Both the position numbers and the translations under genes were made by a program. A stretch of DNA of 64,000 bases from Planomicrobium okeanokoites (GTDB lineage Bacteria; Bacillota; Bacilli; Bacillales_A; Planococcaceae), in NCBI RefSeq assembly GCF_003428875.1, contig NZ_QQRS01000001.1:310001-374000 (forward strand), written 5' to 3'. Shown one piece after another: positions 8,717 through 16,121 of the stretch. The first letter of the stretch is position 1, and every line of letters begins with the position of its first letter. The notes beneath the pieces are model-generated. The model had not been told where the DNA came from, ran no database searches, and worked only from the letters and a program-made list of their open reading frames with translations.

Positions 8717-8725
8717 TGATATAAT
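8717..8725 (+). promoter_or_regulatory. Extended -10 promoter of yqgX
   Basis: TGATATAAT, a perfect TGn-TATAAT extended -10, with no good -35 at the proper distance. It would yield a leader of only about 13 bases before the ATG at 8745. Confidence 0.55.
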
Positions 8726-8744
8726 TGAAGCAGAGGTGAAAATA

Positions 8745-9374
8745 ATGCTGAAAATTGAACAATTGGAATTAGGCCCAGTTCAGACGAATTGTTACATCGT
8801 TTCAAATGAGGAAAAGGAATGTCTTATATTTGATCCGGGCGAGGAAGAAAAACGAGTCATAGCCCTTTTGAAAAAACGCGATCTTAAGCCTTTGGCAATC
8901 TTGCTGACACACGCACACTTCGATCACATTGGAGCTGTCGATGCACTGCGGGATTCCTATGGAGTGCCTGTCTATCTGCATCATCTCGAAAGGGAGTGGC
9001 TTGGCCGACCTAATCTGAATGGCTCTGGAAAATATGCTGCATTGCCGGATTACCGGGTAAAGGATGCGGATGTTTTGATCAATGAGGAAACCGAACTTGT
9101 GCTGGGAACTTTCAGGATGGATTTATTACATACACCGGGGCATTCCCCTGGAAGTGTCAGTTTTTCATTTCCGGAAGAAAGATTCGCTATTGTCGGTGAT
9201 ACATTATTCCGGGGGAGCATAGGAAGGACTGACCTGATCGATGGCTCTGAAACAAAACTTCTCCATTCGATCCGCACCTCCTTATTGACACTGGCGCCGG
9301 ATACGGTCCTGTTTCCGGGACATGGCCCTGATACGACTCCGGCTGAAGAAGCCAGAAGCAATCCGTTCCTGTAA
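8745..9374 (+). CDS. yqgX: MBL-fold metallo-hydrolase (YqgX, glyoxalase II-like)
   Basis: Cytosolic two-metal hydrolase of the metallo-beta-lactamase superfamily, related to hydroxyacylglutathione hydrolases; a role in thiol-ester or bacillithiol-linked detoxification is likely for the subgroup but the substrate is not shown. The HxHxDH motif is THAHFDHIG near residue 55; further metal ligands are in HTPGHSPGS, GDTLF and FPGHGPDT. ATG 8745 follows SD GAGGTG; an in-frame start at 8664 would precede the promoter. Length is 209 residues. It converges on yqgY across a shared terminator. Confidence 0.9.
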   Translation: MLKIEQLELGPVQTNCYIVSNEEKECLIFDPGEEEKRVIALLKKRDLKPLAILLTHAHFDHIGAVDALRDSYGVPVYLHHLEREWLGRPNLNGSGKYAALPDYRVKDADVLINEETELVLGTFRMDLLHTPGHSPGSVSFSFPEERFAIVGDTLFRGSIGRTDLIDGSETKLLHSIRTSLLTLAPDTVLFPGHGPDTTPAEEARSNPFL

Positions 9375-9399
9375 AATTTCGAGTTCTGCAATCAAATTA

Positions 9400-9428
9400 A
9401 AAAAGCGGCCAATGCTGGCCGCTTTTTT
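9400..9428. terminator. Bidirectional terminator between yqgX and yqgY
   Basis: AAAAGCGGCCA/TGGCCGCTTTT stem with a 4-base loop, flanked by A-run and T-run, serving both convergent genes. Confidence 0.9.
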
Positions 9429-9443
9429 TGGTTAATATTTTGA

Positions 9444-9686
9444 TTAATGTCCTCCACCCGGAATATGGATGAAAGTTGAGTAGTATGTGAAGCCGACGAA
9501 GAATACTGTTAGGTAAGCCGCGAAGATATACATATACATACGCTCAGAAATATTTAAAAATCCTAGAAGTACAAAAAATCCGGTGTTGGCAACCATCAAT
9601 AAAGAAACTTCCACCATATCGCCTACATAAAACAGAACTGCGAAAATCCCAGTCCACCATCCCATTAATTTAAACATGTTATCCAT
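9444..9686 (-). CDS. yqgY: Small membrane protein, DUF2626 family (YqgY)
   Basis: An 80-residue protein with three hydrophobic segments and a C-terminal HIPGGGH. Composition and start MDNMFKLMGWW match the YqgY/DUF2626 family, whose function is unknown. The start at 9686 is supported by a near-perfect SD AAAGGAGGG seven bases upstream; a longer in-frame ATG at 9707 would overlap that SD. It is the last yqg gene before the comG operon, as in B. subtilis, except that yqgZ (mgsR) is missing. Confidence 0.85.
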   Translation of the reverse strand: MDNMFKLMGWWTGIFAVLFYVGDMVEVSLLMVANTGFFVLLGFLNISERMYMYIFAAYLTVFFVGFTYYSTFIHIPGGGH

Positions 9687-9727
9687 GGGTAATCCCTCCT
9701 TTGCCACAACACAATAATCTCATATTT

Positions 9728-9757
9728 ATTATATAGGAAAGCGAGTCGTTGTGTAAA
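9728..9757 (-). promoter_or_regulatory. Sigma-A promoter of yqgY
   Basis: On the minus strand TTTACA (9752-9757), an 18-base spacer and TATAAT (9728-9733). Confidence 0.5.
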
Positions 9758-9847
9758 CCGCGAGTTCCCTTTCTTTGTGACAAACCGGTGTAATCTTTTG
9801 AGGGGAAAAAATTGTAGTTATCTTTTTTAAAAAATAGTATGAATACA

Positions 9848-9938
9848 CCGCTTCGTCGCTTTGGACAAGCCTCCCGCAATAAGCCGAGAAGATCACTCGT
9901 CTTATTGCTCCGGCCAGTCCGGCGCCGCGCCTTCGCAG
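9848..9938 (+). repeat. Dispersed repeat family B, copy 1
   Basis: About 90 bases closely matching 48871-48964. The shared core contains GCAATAAG and CTTATTGC as an imperfect palindrome, flanked by GGACAA and CAGTCC, so an RNA or single strand would fold as a hairpin. It lies in the roughly 695-base stretch between yqgY and comGA, upstream of a family A repeat, the same order as at 48.9 kb. No coding capacity is apparent. Confidence 0.8.
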
Positions 9939-10000
9939 GGATCCGCTTCTGGATATGAAAGTTAGTTAAGAGGGCTTAGAAAAAGAGTTGTACTCCAATC

Positions 10001-10027
10001 CCACTCGGGCGAATGCCCGAGTTAGCT
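10001..10027. repeat. Fragment of repeat family A (hairpin arm)
   Basis: A short hairpin CTCGGGC-GAAT-GCCCGAG followed by TTAGCT resembles the central CCACTCGGGCGAA...CCCGAGTTAGCT module of the family A copies at 48980 and 57636. It looks like a decayed or partial copy. Confidence 0.55.
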
Positions 10028-10100
10028 AAGCATTATCCATGTTGAACTAAACAAATATTAATTTATATACTGATTCATTTTTAAGAGAAACTTCTAGAGG

Positions 10101-10206
10101 TATGGAGCAAAACAGCGAAGACTCCTGGGGGACCAAGCGAAGTGCAACGAGTCCGAGTTAGCTCAGCGCAAGCCCCCCGAACGCGAAGCTGTTTTGCGGA
10201 ATATCG
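10101..10206 (+). repeat. Dispersed repeat family A, copy 1 (short form)
   Basis: A 106-base element bounded by TATGGAGCAAAACAGC and GCTGTTTTGCGGAATAT, which are near-complementary ends. It lacks the central CTGAGATCCACTCGGG module present in other copies. Related copies are at 39397-39558 (inverted), 48980-49109 and 57636-57796. It is non-coding and has no transposase. Confidence 0.88.
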
Positions 10207-10248
10207 GCTACTAATATTATCAATTTTATTTCTATGGAACTGGTGGCC

Positions 10249-10293
10249 AAAAATCATTTTTGCCCCGAAAAGCGGGGGGTAAAAAATTATTAT
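10249..10293 (+). promoter_or_regulatory. Candidate ComK box upstream of comGA
   Basis: An exact AAAA-N5-TTTT AT-box is at 10249-10261 and a second, AAAA-N5-TTAT, at 10281-10293, with about 19 bases between them. Two AT-boxes with a spacer near 18 bases form the known type of ComK binding site in B. subtilis. A small CCCCG/CGGGG hairpin lies between them. The position 90-135 bases before comGA suits competence control. Presence of ComK in this organism cannot be seen here. Confidence 0.5.
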
Positions 10294-10382
10294 GGCATAA
10301 ACTATAGCGCTTGGAAATAGTCGTGGTTATACTATGGGGGAACAGTGTGGCGGCGCTGTTCAAAACCGTACAGGAGGGAATC

Positions 10383-11426
10383 ATGCAGGAAATCATCGAA
10401 CGGAAATGCACCGAGCTGCTGCAAAAAGCAGCTGACTGTGACACGACTGATATCCATATCCAACCCGCACCTTCTTGCTATAATGTTTCTTTCCGCTCAT
10501 TCGAAGGATTGCGGCAAGTAACACAAATCCCCTTTGATTTTGGCGATCGGATGATTGCCTATTTCAAATATCTATCCCTTTTAGACATGAGTGAAAAAAG
10601 AAAACCTCAAACTGGCTCCTTCCATCTTCCCATTGAAGACAAATCCTTTTATTTTCGCATATCGACTTTGCCTTCTGTATTGACGAAAGAAAGCATCGTA
10701 ATCCGCATAATGCCGGACGAAGCAGCCAAGCCGATCCGTGAACTGGCGGCATTCCGGGATTCAGCTAGACTGCTTGAAAAATTATCCGAATCAGGCCAAG
10801 GGTTGATTTTGCTTACTGGACCGACAGGCTGCGGTAAATCGACAACCCTCTATTCTCTGTTGAAACATTGTGCTGATAAACTGAACCGCAATATCATAAC
10901 CCTTGAAGATCCAGTAGAGCGGAAAAATCAGGCAATCCTTCAGATTCAGGTTAATGAAAAAGCAGGTTTGGATTATGCAGCCGGCTTAAGAGCTATTTTA
11001 AGACATGATCCCGATATTATCATGATCGGTGAAATCCGTGATGCCGAAACAGCCCATATTGCTGTGCGTGCAGCGTTGACAGGCCATCTTGTATTTTCGA
11101 CAATCCATGCGAGGCATTCTGTCGGCTGTCTTCACCGTCTGCGAGATCTTGGGATTTCTTATGAAGATATGTCACAGACCCTGATAGCGGTTTCCGCGCA
11201 ACGCATCATGCCGGTTTTCGCTGAAATGGGTGATGATCTGCCATCCTACCGCGCACTATACGAAATCCTGCACGGCAACCGTCTGGAAGAAGCGCTTGAA
11301 GCTGCGAAGGCTAATAAAGCATACCTTCTTCCAGAGCGTCTTTCTTTCGTGGGCCAAATACGGGAAGGGGTGGCGATTGGTGCATTTGAACGTCAGGAAA
11401 GAATCCCGGAAGATCCATCTGCGTGA
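10383..11426 (+). CDS. comGA: Competence pseudopilus assembly ATPase ComGA
   Basis: Traffic ATPase of the type II secretion/type IV pilus family, at the inner face of the membrane; it drives assembly of the ComGC pseudopilus for DNA uptake. Walker A is GPTGCGKST near residues 146-154, an Asp-box-like TLEDPVE follows, and Walker B is IIMIGEIRDAETA with HARHS-type His box after it. ATG 10383 is preceded by SD CAGGAGGG; 347 residues is the usual length, whereas the upstream in-frame TTG at 10311 has no SD. It overlaps comGB. No zinc-binding Cys4 loop of the longer PilB type is present. Confidence 0.95.
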   Translation: MQEIIERKCTELLQKAADCDTTDIHIQPAPSCYNVSFRSFEGLRQVTQIPFDFGDRMIAYFKYLSLLDMSEKRKPQTGSFHLPIEDKSFYFRISTLPSVLTKESIVIRIMPDEAAKPIRELAAFRDSARLLEKLSESGQGLILLTGPTGCGKSTTLYSLLKHCADKLNRNIITLEDPVERKNQAILQIQVNEKAGLDYAAGLRAILRHDPDIIMIGEIRDAETAHIAVRAALTGHLVFSTIHARHSVGCLHRLRDLGISYEDMSQTLIAVSAQRIMPVFAEMGDDLPSYRALYEILHGNRLEEALEAAKANKAYLLPERLSFVGQIREGVAIGAFERQERIPEDPSA

Positions 11427-12423
11427 CCGCAGCCGATTTCTTGAAAGGTTGTCCGTCCTGTTAACGGAAGGCTATTTATTGCCCACTGCATTGACACTTC
11501 TTTTACCGATCCACTGCAGGACGCTCGAAGCTGCGGAAGCAGGATTGGATTCGATATTAAAAAGTGGAGGCAATGCAGCGGAGTTGTTGAAATTCCTTGG
11601 TTTCAAGGACAGTGTGCTGTTTCCGGTAGAGATAGCCGAACATCATGGGAGGTTGTCCGAATCATTGCAGAGTATCGCTAAGAGTTACGGGAGAACTGAA
11701 CAGGTCCGGACAAAACTGAGGAATATATTGGTTTATCCGGTGTCCCTGCTTGGCTTCACTTCGTTGCTGTTCCTGTTTTTCAGATTGAATTATGTGCCAA
11801 ACCTGACCGAGTTGATGGCTTCTTTACAAAGCGGAGAGGGGAACAGCGGCGTTCCTGCCTATTTACTTAAACTGCCGGATTATTTTATTGCAGGTATCGC
11901 TGTCAGCCTTTTTGGCGCATTTGTTTTTTGGAAGATTTTAAAAGTGCAGAAGGTCCGCGTCCAGATCAATTGGCTGCTTCGCTTACCTATAGTAAAACAA
12001 TATATCCGGCTCTATTGGTCACATTTGATTGCCAGAGAACTCGGTACATTGGTCCACAGCGGAATTTCACTGCAGGAGTCAGTGAAGGTTTTGACTGAAC
12101 AGAACCATCACACGATCGTCCGTTTTATCGCGGGGAATATTAAATCAGAAATCATTCAAGGGCAGCCGTTATCGACAGCTGTTGAGCGGATGGCTATTCT
12201 GTCAACCGACATGCCGGCATTTTTGAAGCACGGCGAGCTCACGGGTTTTCTTGGTAAAGAGCTGATCCTGTACAGCGACGTCCAGATGGAACAAATTGAG
12301 CAGCACACCCAAAAATGGCTGCGGATCATCCAGCCGACATTCTTTATCATCATAGCCGCATGTATTGTCGCCGCTTATCTGGCGATTTTACTGCCGATGT
12401 ATAATTTAGTCCATACAATTTAA
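11377..12423 (+). CDS. comGB: Competence pilus membrane platform protein ComGB
   Basis: Polytopic membrane protein of the PilC/GspF family that anchors pseudopilus assembly. It has two GspF-like halves, each with basic helices then hydrophobic segments: about 110-130, 165-190 and a C-terminal one ending LAILLPMYNLVHTI. The start is chosen at TTG 11377 (6 bases after the SD GGGAAGGGG), inside the comGA end; GTG 11380 is equally possible. This gives 348 residues, typical for ComGB. The frame stays open upstream to 11230 but that part lacks family character. Confidence 0.88.
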   Translation: MVHLNVRKESRKIHLRDRSRFLERLSVLLTEGYLLPTALTLLLPIHCRTLEAAEAGLDSILKSGGNAAELLKFLGFKDSVLFPVEIAEHHGRLSESLQSIAKSYGRTEQVRTKLRNILVYPVSLLGFTSLLFLFFRLNYVPNLTELMASLQSGEGNSGVPAYLLKLPDYFIAGIAVSLFGAFVFWKILKVQKVRVQINWLLRLPIVKQYIRLYWSHLIARELGTLVHSGISLQESVKVLTEQNHHTIVRFIAGNIKSEIIQGQPLSTAVERMAILSTDMPAFLKHGELTGFLGKELILYSDVQMEQIEQHTQKWLRIIQPTFFIIIAACIVAAYLAILLPMYNLVHTI

Positions 12424-12436
12424 GGAGGAGAAATAT

Positions 12437-12757
12437 ATGACGAAATTGAAAAATCAAAAAGGCTTTACGCTGATTGAAATGCTGATTGTCATGTTGATCA
12501 TCACGGTTTTAATAGCTATCGCAATTCCGAATGTCTCAAAACAGACGACAGCAGTGGATGAAAAAGGGTGTAAAGCATTTGTCCAGATGGTCCAAGGGCA
12601 AGTGGAGTCTTTCAGGATGGATGAAAAGAAAGTGCCGACTATCGCTGACCTCGTGACAGAAGGCTATCTGAAAGCTGATGAAACCGATTGTCCGAATGGA
12701 GACATTGTAAACATTTCAACAGATGGTGTAGTGTCATCGTCCAAACCGGCTGTGTAA
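12437..12757 (+). CDS. comGC: Major competence pseudopilin ComGC
   Basis: Main building block of the competence pseudopilus that spans the cell wall. It has the class III prepilin signal: a short basic leader MTKLKNQKG, cleavage before Phe, and the hydrophobic helix FTLIEMLIVMLIITVLIAIA with Glu5. The mature protein is about 97 residues, as in other ComGC, and has two Cys that could form the family disulfide. The SD is AGGAGGAGA. The prepilin peptidase ComC is not in this window. Confidence 0.96.
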   Translation: MTKLKNQKGFTLIEMLIVMLIITVLIAIAIPNVSKQTTAVDEKGCKAFVQMVQGQVESFRMDEKKVPTIADLVTEGYLKADETDCPNGDIVNISTDGVVSSSKPAV

Positions 12758-13179
12758 AGAATAAGGGATTCTCGCTGCTGGAAGTGGTGATCGTCTTGGC
12801 ACTCCTGATGGCAACCATCGGCATCGGTTTGCCGGCGTATAACCAGATTGCGGTCCAAAAAGAAGAAGAGCGATTTTTTCAACTCCTTAAAAACGATATC
12901 TATTTTGCCCAAACGGAAGCTTATCGTTCTGGATTATCTGTTTCCGTCATGTTCAGGGAAGTCGGGCGATACGATTTGGTGCAAAATCAATTCAGCCCCA
13001 TTTCATCACGTGAGTTTCCTGATTCCGTCATTTTGCAGAAGACAAGCAATTTGAGTTCGATCGGTTACTGGTCAAACGGATCGGTGATCGCTTCCGGCAC
13101 TTTAAGGTTTTTGACGAGCACAGGTGAAAGAACGATCGTAGTCCATCTTGGTAAAGGAAGGGTGGTTTTCTCTGGATGA
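12688..13179 (+). CDS. comGD: Minor competence pseudopilin ComGD
   Basis: Pilin-like protein needed with ComGE-GG to assemble the pseudopilus. The prepilin motif KG|FSLLEVVIVLALLMATIGIG is clear, with Glu5. The start is a problem: the only usual initiation codon in frame is TTG 12688, deep within comGC, which gives an unusually long leader of about 26 residues and no good SD. A rarer codon nearer the cleavage site, with translation coupled to comGC, is possible. The C-terminal region ends at a TGA embedded in comGE. Confidence 0.85.
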   Translation: MSEWRHCKHFNRWCSVIVQTGCVKNKGFSLLEVVIVLALLMATIGIGLPAYNQIAVQKEEERFFQLLKNDIYFAQTEAYRSGLSVSVMFREVGRYDLVQNQFSPISSREFPDSVILQKTSNLSSIGYWSNGSVIASGTLRFLTSTGERTIVVHLGKGRVVFSG

Positions 13180-13468
13180 AAAGGGCCTGTCATGGGCGGA
13201 AACGATGCTTAGCCTGCTGATCATCTTTATGCTGTTCGGAACCCTTTTGCCGACTATGCAAAAAATGCAGCAGACACTTGATGATAAGCAACTGCGCGCT
13301 TCAGCTTTTGAGACTCTCCATGAAGCGGCGAAAATCATAAAGTCTTATGGTGAAATACAGGGAGAGCGAACCGTTAATGGCGTCATCTTTTCCTGGGACT
13401 ATCACAGCGAGTTATGTGTCCGGTATAAAAATTATCGTTCATTGCAGGAGACCATATGTCTGGAATAA
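13148..13468 (+). CDS. comGE: Minor competence pseudopilin ComGE
   Basis: Small pilin-like protein of the comG operon. The processing motif is EKG|LSWAETMLSLLIIFMLFG, with Leu instead of Phe at +1 and Glu at +5. TTG 13148 is the only usual in-frame start but has no SD; a CTG at 13172 has AAGGAAGGG nine bases upstream and would yield a leader of MDEKG, typical of these proteins. I give the longer form and consider the CTG start quite possible. It overlaps comGD by 32 bases and comGF by 13. Confidence 0.78.
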   Translation: MVKEGWFSLDEKGLSWAETMLSLLIIFMLFGTLLPTMQKMQQTLDDKQLRASAFETLHEAAKIIKSYGEIQGERTVNGVIFSWDYHSELCVRYKNYRSLQETICLE

Positions 13469-13902
13469 AAAAATGGAAACTTCGTTCAGAGGCAGGGTTC
13501 ATCTATTTCGATGCGTTGATGGATCTTATTTTGGTGGCAGCAATCTTGCCTCTTATCGTCCTGTTCTATTTGTACACATCTGAATACTTGAAAGATCAGG
13601 ATGCCGACGAAATGGAGTGGCGGCTGTTTACAACTGAAATGCAGAATTATTTGACAGGAATCGATTCCATAGAAGTCATCAATGGCGGAACAGGCTTCCG
13701 TGTAATTCAAGCCGGTGTCGAATATGATATCGAAGTTTACGGGTCTATACTCCGTAAACAAAAATTCAATCAGGGACATGAAATAATGCTGACTGGCATA
13801 AGCGGATGCACGTTCAGTATCGAGGAAGAAACACTGAAGATATCTGCCGTGCGTTCAAATGGAAAAGAGGAGAGATCCGAATATGCCATTACAGGTCCTT
13901 AA
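13456..13902 (+). CDS. comGF: Minor competence pseudopilin ComGF
   Basis: Component of the pseudopilus initiation complex. A basic N-terminus (KKWKLRSEAG) leads into a hydrophobic stretch, FIYFDALMDLILVAAILPLI, that matches the degenerate prepilin-like region of ComGF. The remaining 110 residues are a soluble beta-rich domain with the sequence ...GGTGFRVIQAGVEYDIEV typical of the family. ATG 13456 has the SD GGAG seven bases upstream. Length 148 residues fits B. subtilis ComGF. Translation is coupled by overlap to comGE. Confidence 0.85.
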   Translation: MSGIKKWKLRSEAGFIYFDALMDLILVAAILPLIVLFYLYTSEYLKDQDADEMEWRLFTTEMQNYLTGIDSIEVINGGTGFRVIQAGVEYDIEVYGSILRKQKFNQGHEIMLTGISGCTFSIEEETLKISAVRSNGKEERSEYAITGP

Positions 13903-14086
13903 ATCCGAAAAAGCCGCTGCTTACCCTGTATCAATCATTTTTTTCCTTTCAGCTTTGATTGTCATGTCGCATGCTGCCGCGCTCTATGCGCAACATTATA
14001 AAATATATGATGGATTGGAAAATATGCACCGGCATGCTACTATACAACTACTGGCAGAAATCGAGAAAAATAAAATACCTGAATGA
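13883..14086 (+). CDS. comGG: Short ComGG-like protein
   Basis: Assigned by position as the last gene of the comG operon. It starts at ATG 13883 (SD GAGGAG about 10 bases upstream; ATG 13859 is an alternative) and has one membrane segment, VSIIFFLSALIVMSHAAALYA, after a short polar N-terminus. The product is only 67 residues; ComGG proteins are normally about 120, so the C-terminal domain is missing or very reduced. The stop overlaps an ATG at 14083 before aroK. No frameshift restoring a longer product is evident in the other frames. Confidence 0.6.
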   Translation: MPLQVLKSEKAAAYPVSIIFFLSALIVMSHAAALYAQHYKIYDGLENMHRHATIQLLAEIEKNKIPE

Positions 14087-14109
14087 TTTGGGTAGTATCG
14101 GGTGGTTGG

Positions 14110-14622
14110 ATGAAAAGAATTTATTTGGTCGGATTTATGGGATGTGGAAAAAGTGCTGTCGGCAGGCGACTCAGTTTTCTGCTGAAAATGCCTTACTATG
14201 ATATGGATAAGGAAATTGCAAGACAGATGGGGATGACTGTCGCATCTATTTTCGAGAGCCACGGAGAAGCTTATTTCAGAGAGCTGGAAACACAATTTCT
14301 CCGAACTCTGAAAGATGAAGATTGCATCGTCTCCACAGGAGGCGGTGTGGCAATGCGTGATATCAACAGAAGAATAATGCGGCAGACTGGCCTTGTCTTG
14401 TTTCTGGATGCGCCTTTCAGGGAAATTTGGCGAAGGATCCACAAAGATCCTAAACGCCCAATTGTTGTAAATTCGACGAAAGAGCAGATAGAAGCTTTAT
14501 ATAAAACCCGTTATCCTCAATATAAAGCCGTTGCTCATATCACAATCCGCACTGAATTCCGGACGTTAAGACAGATTACGCAATATGCAGCCTTCCAAGT
14601 GAATCGATTAAAAGGCGGATAA
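14110..14622 (+). CDS. aroK: Shikimate kinase
   Basis: Phosphorylates shikimate at the 3-OH with ATP, the fifth step of the chorismate pathway. The P-loop is GFMGCGKSAVG near residues 8-18, followed by DMDKEI with the substrate-binding Asp, and GGGVAMR of the shikimate site. RRIHKDPKRP corresponds to the lid region. ATG 14110 is chosen because family members begin right before the KRIYLVGFMG strand; ATG 14083 overlaps the comGG stop. The 170-residue length is normal. It is placed after comG as in B. subtilis. Confidence 0.93.
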   Translation: MKRIYLVGFMGCGKSAVGRRLSFLLKMPYYDMDKEIARQMGMTVASIFESHGEAYFRELETQFLRTLKDEDCIVSTGGGVAMRDINRRIMRQTGLVLFLDAPFREIWRRIHKDPKRPIVVNSTKEQIEALYKTRYPQYKAVAHITIRTEFRTLRQITQYAAFQVNRLKGG

Positions 14623-14675
14623 TTAAGATGAAAAAAAGTGAAACGTTCGTGTTTCGACTCACTCATTAAAAAAGA

Positions 14676-14704
14676 TTGCGCTTACCCTTCAATAATGTTA
14701 GGAT
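14676..14704 (+). promoter_or_regulatory. Promoter of the glycine riboswitch-gcv operon
   Basis: TTGCGC (14676-14681), a 17-base spacer and TAGGAT (14699-14704), starting transcription roughly 55 bases before the first aptamer. Modest match to consensus. Confidence 0.45.
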
Positions 14705-14765
14705 ATAGACGAAGTTATACGATTCTGTATAGCGCTATGGACCAATCATTTTGATTTGGGCGGAT

Positions 14766-14932
14766 GAAAGCACGGGGAGAGTACGCGAAAGCGTCGCCGA
14801 AGGAGCAAATGGCAGCAGCCGTGAATCTCTCAGGCAAAAAGACTCGTGCCGGACGCATCTCTGGAGAGTGTTGCTCTGCAACTACCAAAGAGGAAAACCG
14901 TAACGGTAAACTTTCAGGTTCCAGGACAGAGA
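14766..14932 (+). promoter_or_regulatory. Tandem glycine riboswitch (gcvT element)
   Basis: Two aptamers in series. The first has GGGGAGAG, GCCGAAGGAGCAA and GAATCTCTCAGGCAAAAAGAC; the linker holds CTCTGGAGAG; the second has ACCAAAGAGGAAAA and CTTTCAGGTTCCAGGACAGAG-like conserved segments. These are the defining blocks of glycine riboswitches. Its last bases overlap the terminator stem, so glycine binding should favour readthrough and switch on gcvT-gcvPA-gcvPB. The core of the second aptamer departs from the usual CCGAAGGGG. Confidence 0.93.
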
Positions 14933-14966
14933 TTTCCCTTAACAGGGGAATCTCTGTCCTTTTTTT
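14924..14966 (+). terminator. Riboswitch expression-platform terminator
   Basis: A long stem (GGACAGAGATTTCCCT with AGGGGAATCTCTGTCC, short AAC-type loop) followed by a 7-T run, overlapping the 3' part of aptamer 2. Confidence 0.92.
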
Positions 14967-14996
14967 GTGGAATTTGATCAAAGAGGAGGAAGTTGA

Positions 14997-16094
14997 ATGG
15001 GAGAGTTAAAACGTACACCGCTATTCGAGTCATATTCACAATACGGCGGTAAGACAATCGATTTCGGCGGCTGGGAATTGCCTGTGCAATTTTCAAGCAT
15101 CAAAGATGAACATGAGGCTGTAAGAACAAAGGCTGGGCTTTTCGATGTTTCGCACATGGGAGAAATTCTTGTATCAGGTCCGAACAGCCTGGAATTTCTT
15201 CAGAAGCTGCTGACAAATGATATTTCAAAAATCAAGGATGGACAAGCCCAATACACGGCTATGTGTTATCCGGACGGCGGGACTGTCGACGATCTATTGA
15301 CTTACCGTTTTGATGAAGAAAATTATATGCTGGTAGTCAATGCCTCGAATATCGAAAAAGATTTTGAATGGATGCAAAAACAATCGATCGATGGTGTCGA
15401 GTTGAAAAATGTTTCTGATCAATACGGATTACTCGCATTACAAGGCCCGCTTGCCGAACAGGTTCTCCAACGCCTGACTGAAGAAAGCTTGGCGGACATC
15501 AAACCTTTCCGCTTTAAGAAAGATGTTCTGATCGGCGGTTACCCGGTTCTTATTTCCCGTACTGGGTATACCGGTGAAAATGGTTTTGAAATATATGCTT
15601 CTCCTGAAGCATCCATAGCGTTATGGGACGATATATTAAAAGAGGGCAAAAACGACGGTGTCATTCCAACAGGTCTTGGAGCACGTGATACCTTGCGTTT
15701 TGAAGCTTGTCTGGCTCTTTATGGCCAGGAACTTACAAAAGATATTTCACCGCTGGAAGCAGGCATCAATTTTGTCGTCAAATTGGCTAAAGATGACTTT
15801 ATCGGAAAAGAGGCTCTCGCAGAGCAGAAGGACAATGGGGTTCCACGTAAACTTGTTGGCATTGAAATGATCGACAAAGGAATTCCGCGCCATGGCTATG
15901 CAGTCTACTTGAACGATGAAAAAATCGGTGAAGTGACCACCGGAACTCAATCACCTACCTTAAAGAAAAATATCGGACTCGCTCTAATTTCCGCGGAACA
16001 TGCAGAACTTGGCCAGGAACTTGAAGTGGAAATCCGCAATAAACGCCTGAAAGCCATTACTGTAGAAACACCGTTTTATAAACGCAGCAATTAA
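14997..16094 (+). CDS. gcvT: Glycine cleavage system T protein (aminomethyltransferase)
   Basis: Transfers the methylene group from the lipoyl-bound aminomethyl intermediate to THF, giving 5,10-methylene-THF and ammonia. The N-terminal signature LFDVSHMGE, the central [14 protein letters not shown] and the folate-site region ending in TSGTQSPT-like [19 protein letters not shown] are all present. Length is 365 residues, complete. The SD AGAGGAGGA precedes ATG 14997. Expression is under the glycine riboswitch upstream; gcvPA follows after 27 bases. The H protein gene (gcvH) is not in the window. Confidence 0.97.
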   Translation: MGELKRTPLFESYSQYGGKTIDFGGWELPVQFSSIKDEHEAVRTKAGLFDVSHMGEILVSGPNSLEFLQKLLTNDISKIKDGQAQYTAMCYPDGGTVDDLLTYRFDEENYMLVVNASNIEKDFEWMQKQSIDGVELKNVSDQYGLLALQGPLAEQVLQRLTEESLADIKPFRFKKDVLIGGYPVLISRTGYTGENGFEIYASPEASIALWDDILKEGKNDGVIPTGLGARDTLRFEACLALYGQELTKDISPLEAGINFVVKLAKDDFIGKEALAEQKDNGVPRKLVGIEMIDKGIPRHGYAVYLNDEKIGEVTTGTQSPTLKKNIGLALISAEHAELGQELEVEIRNKRLKAITVETPFYKRSN

Positions 16095-16121
16095 TTTCAA
16101 TTGAAAAGGGGACAGCTATCG

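Noticed and set aside
8429-8719. 96-codon plus-strand open frame opposite the DUF2759 gene
   Set aside because: It is antisense to a gene with good SD and terminator and has no family likeness.
13959-14201. Frameshifted continuation of comGG
   Set aside because: The alternative frame does not continue a ComGG-like sequence and lies mostly over aroK.
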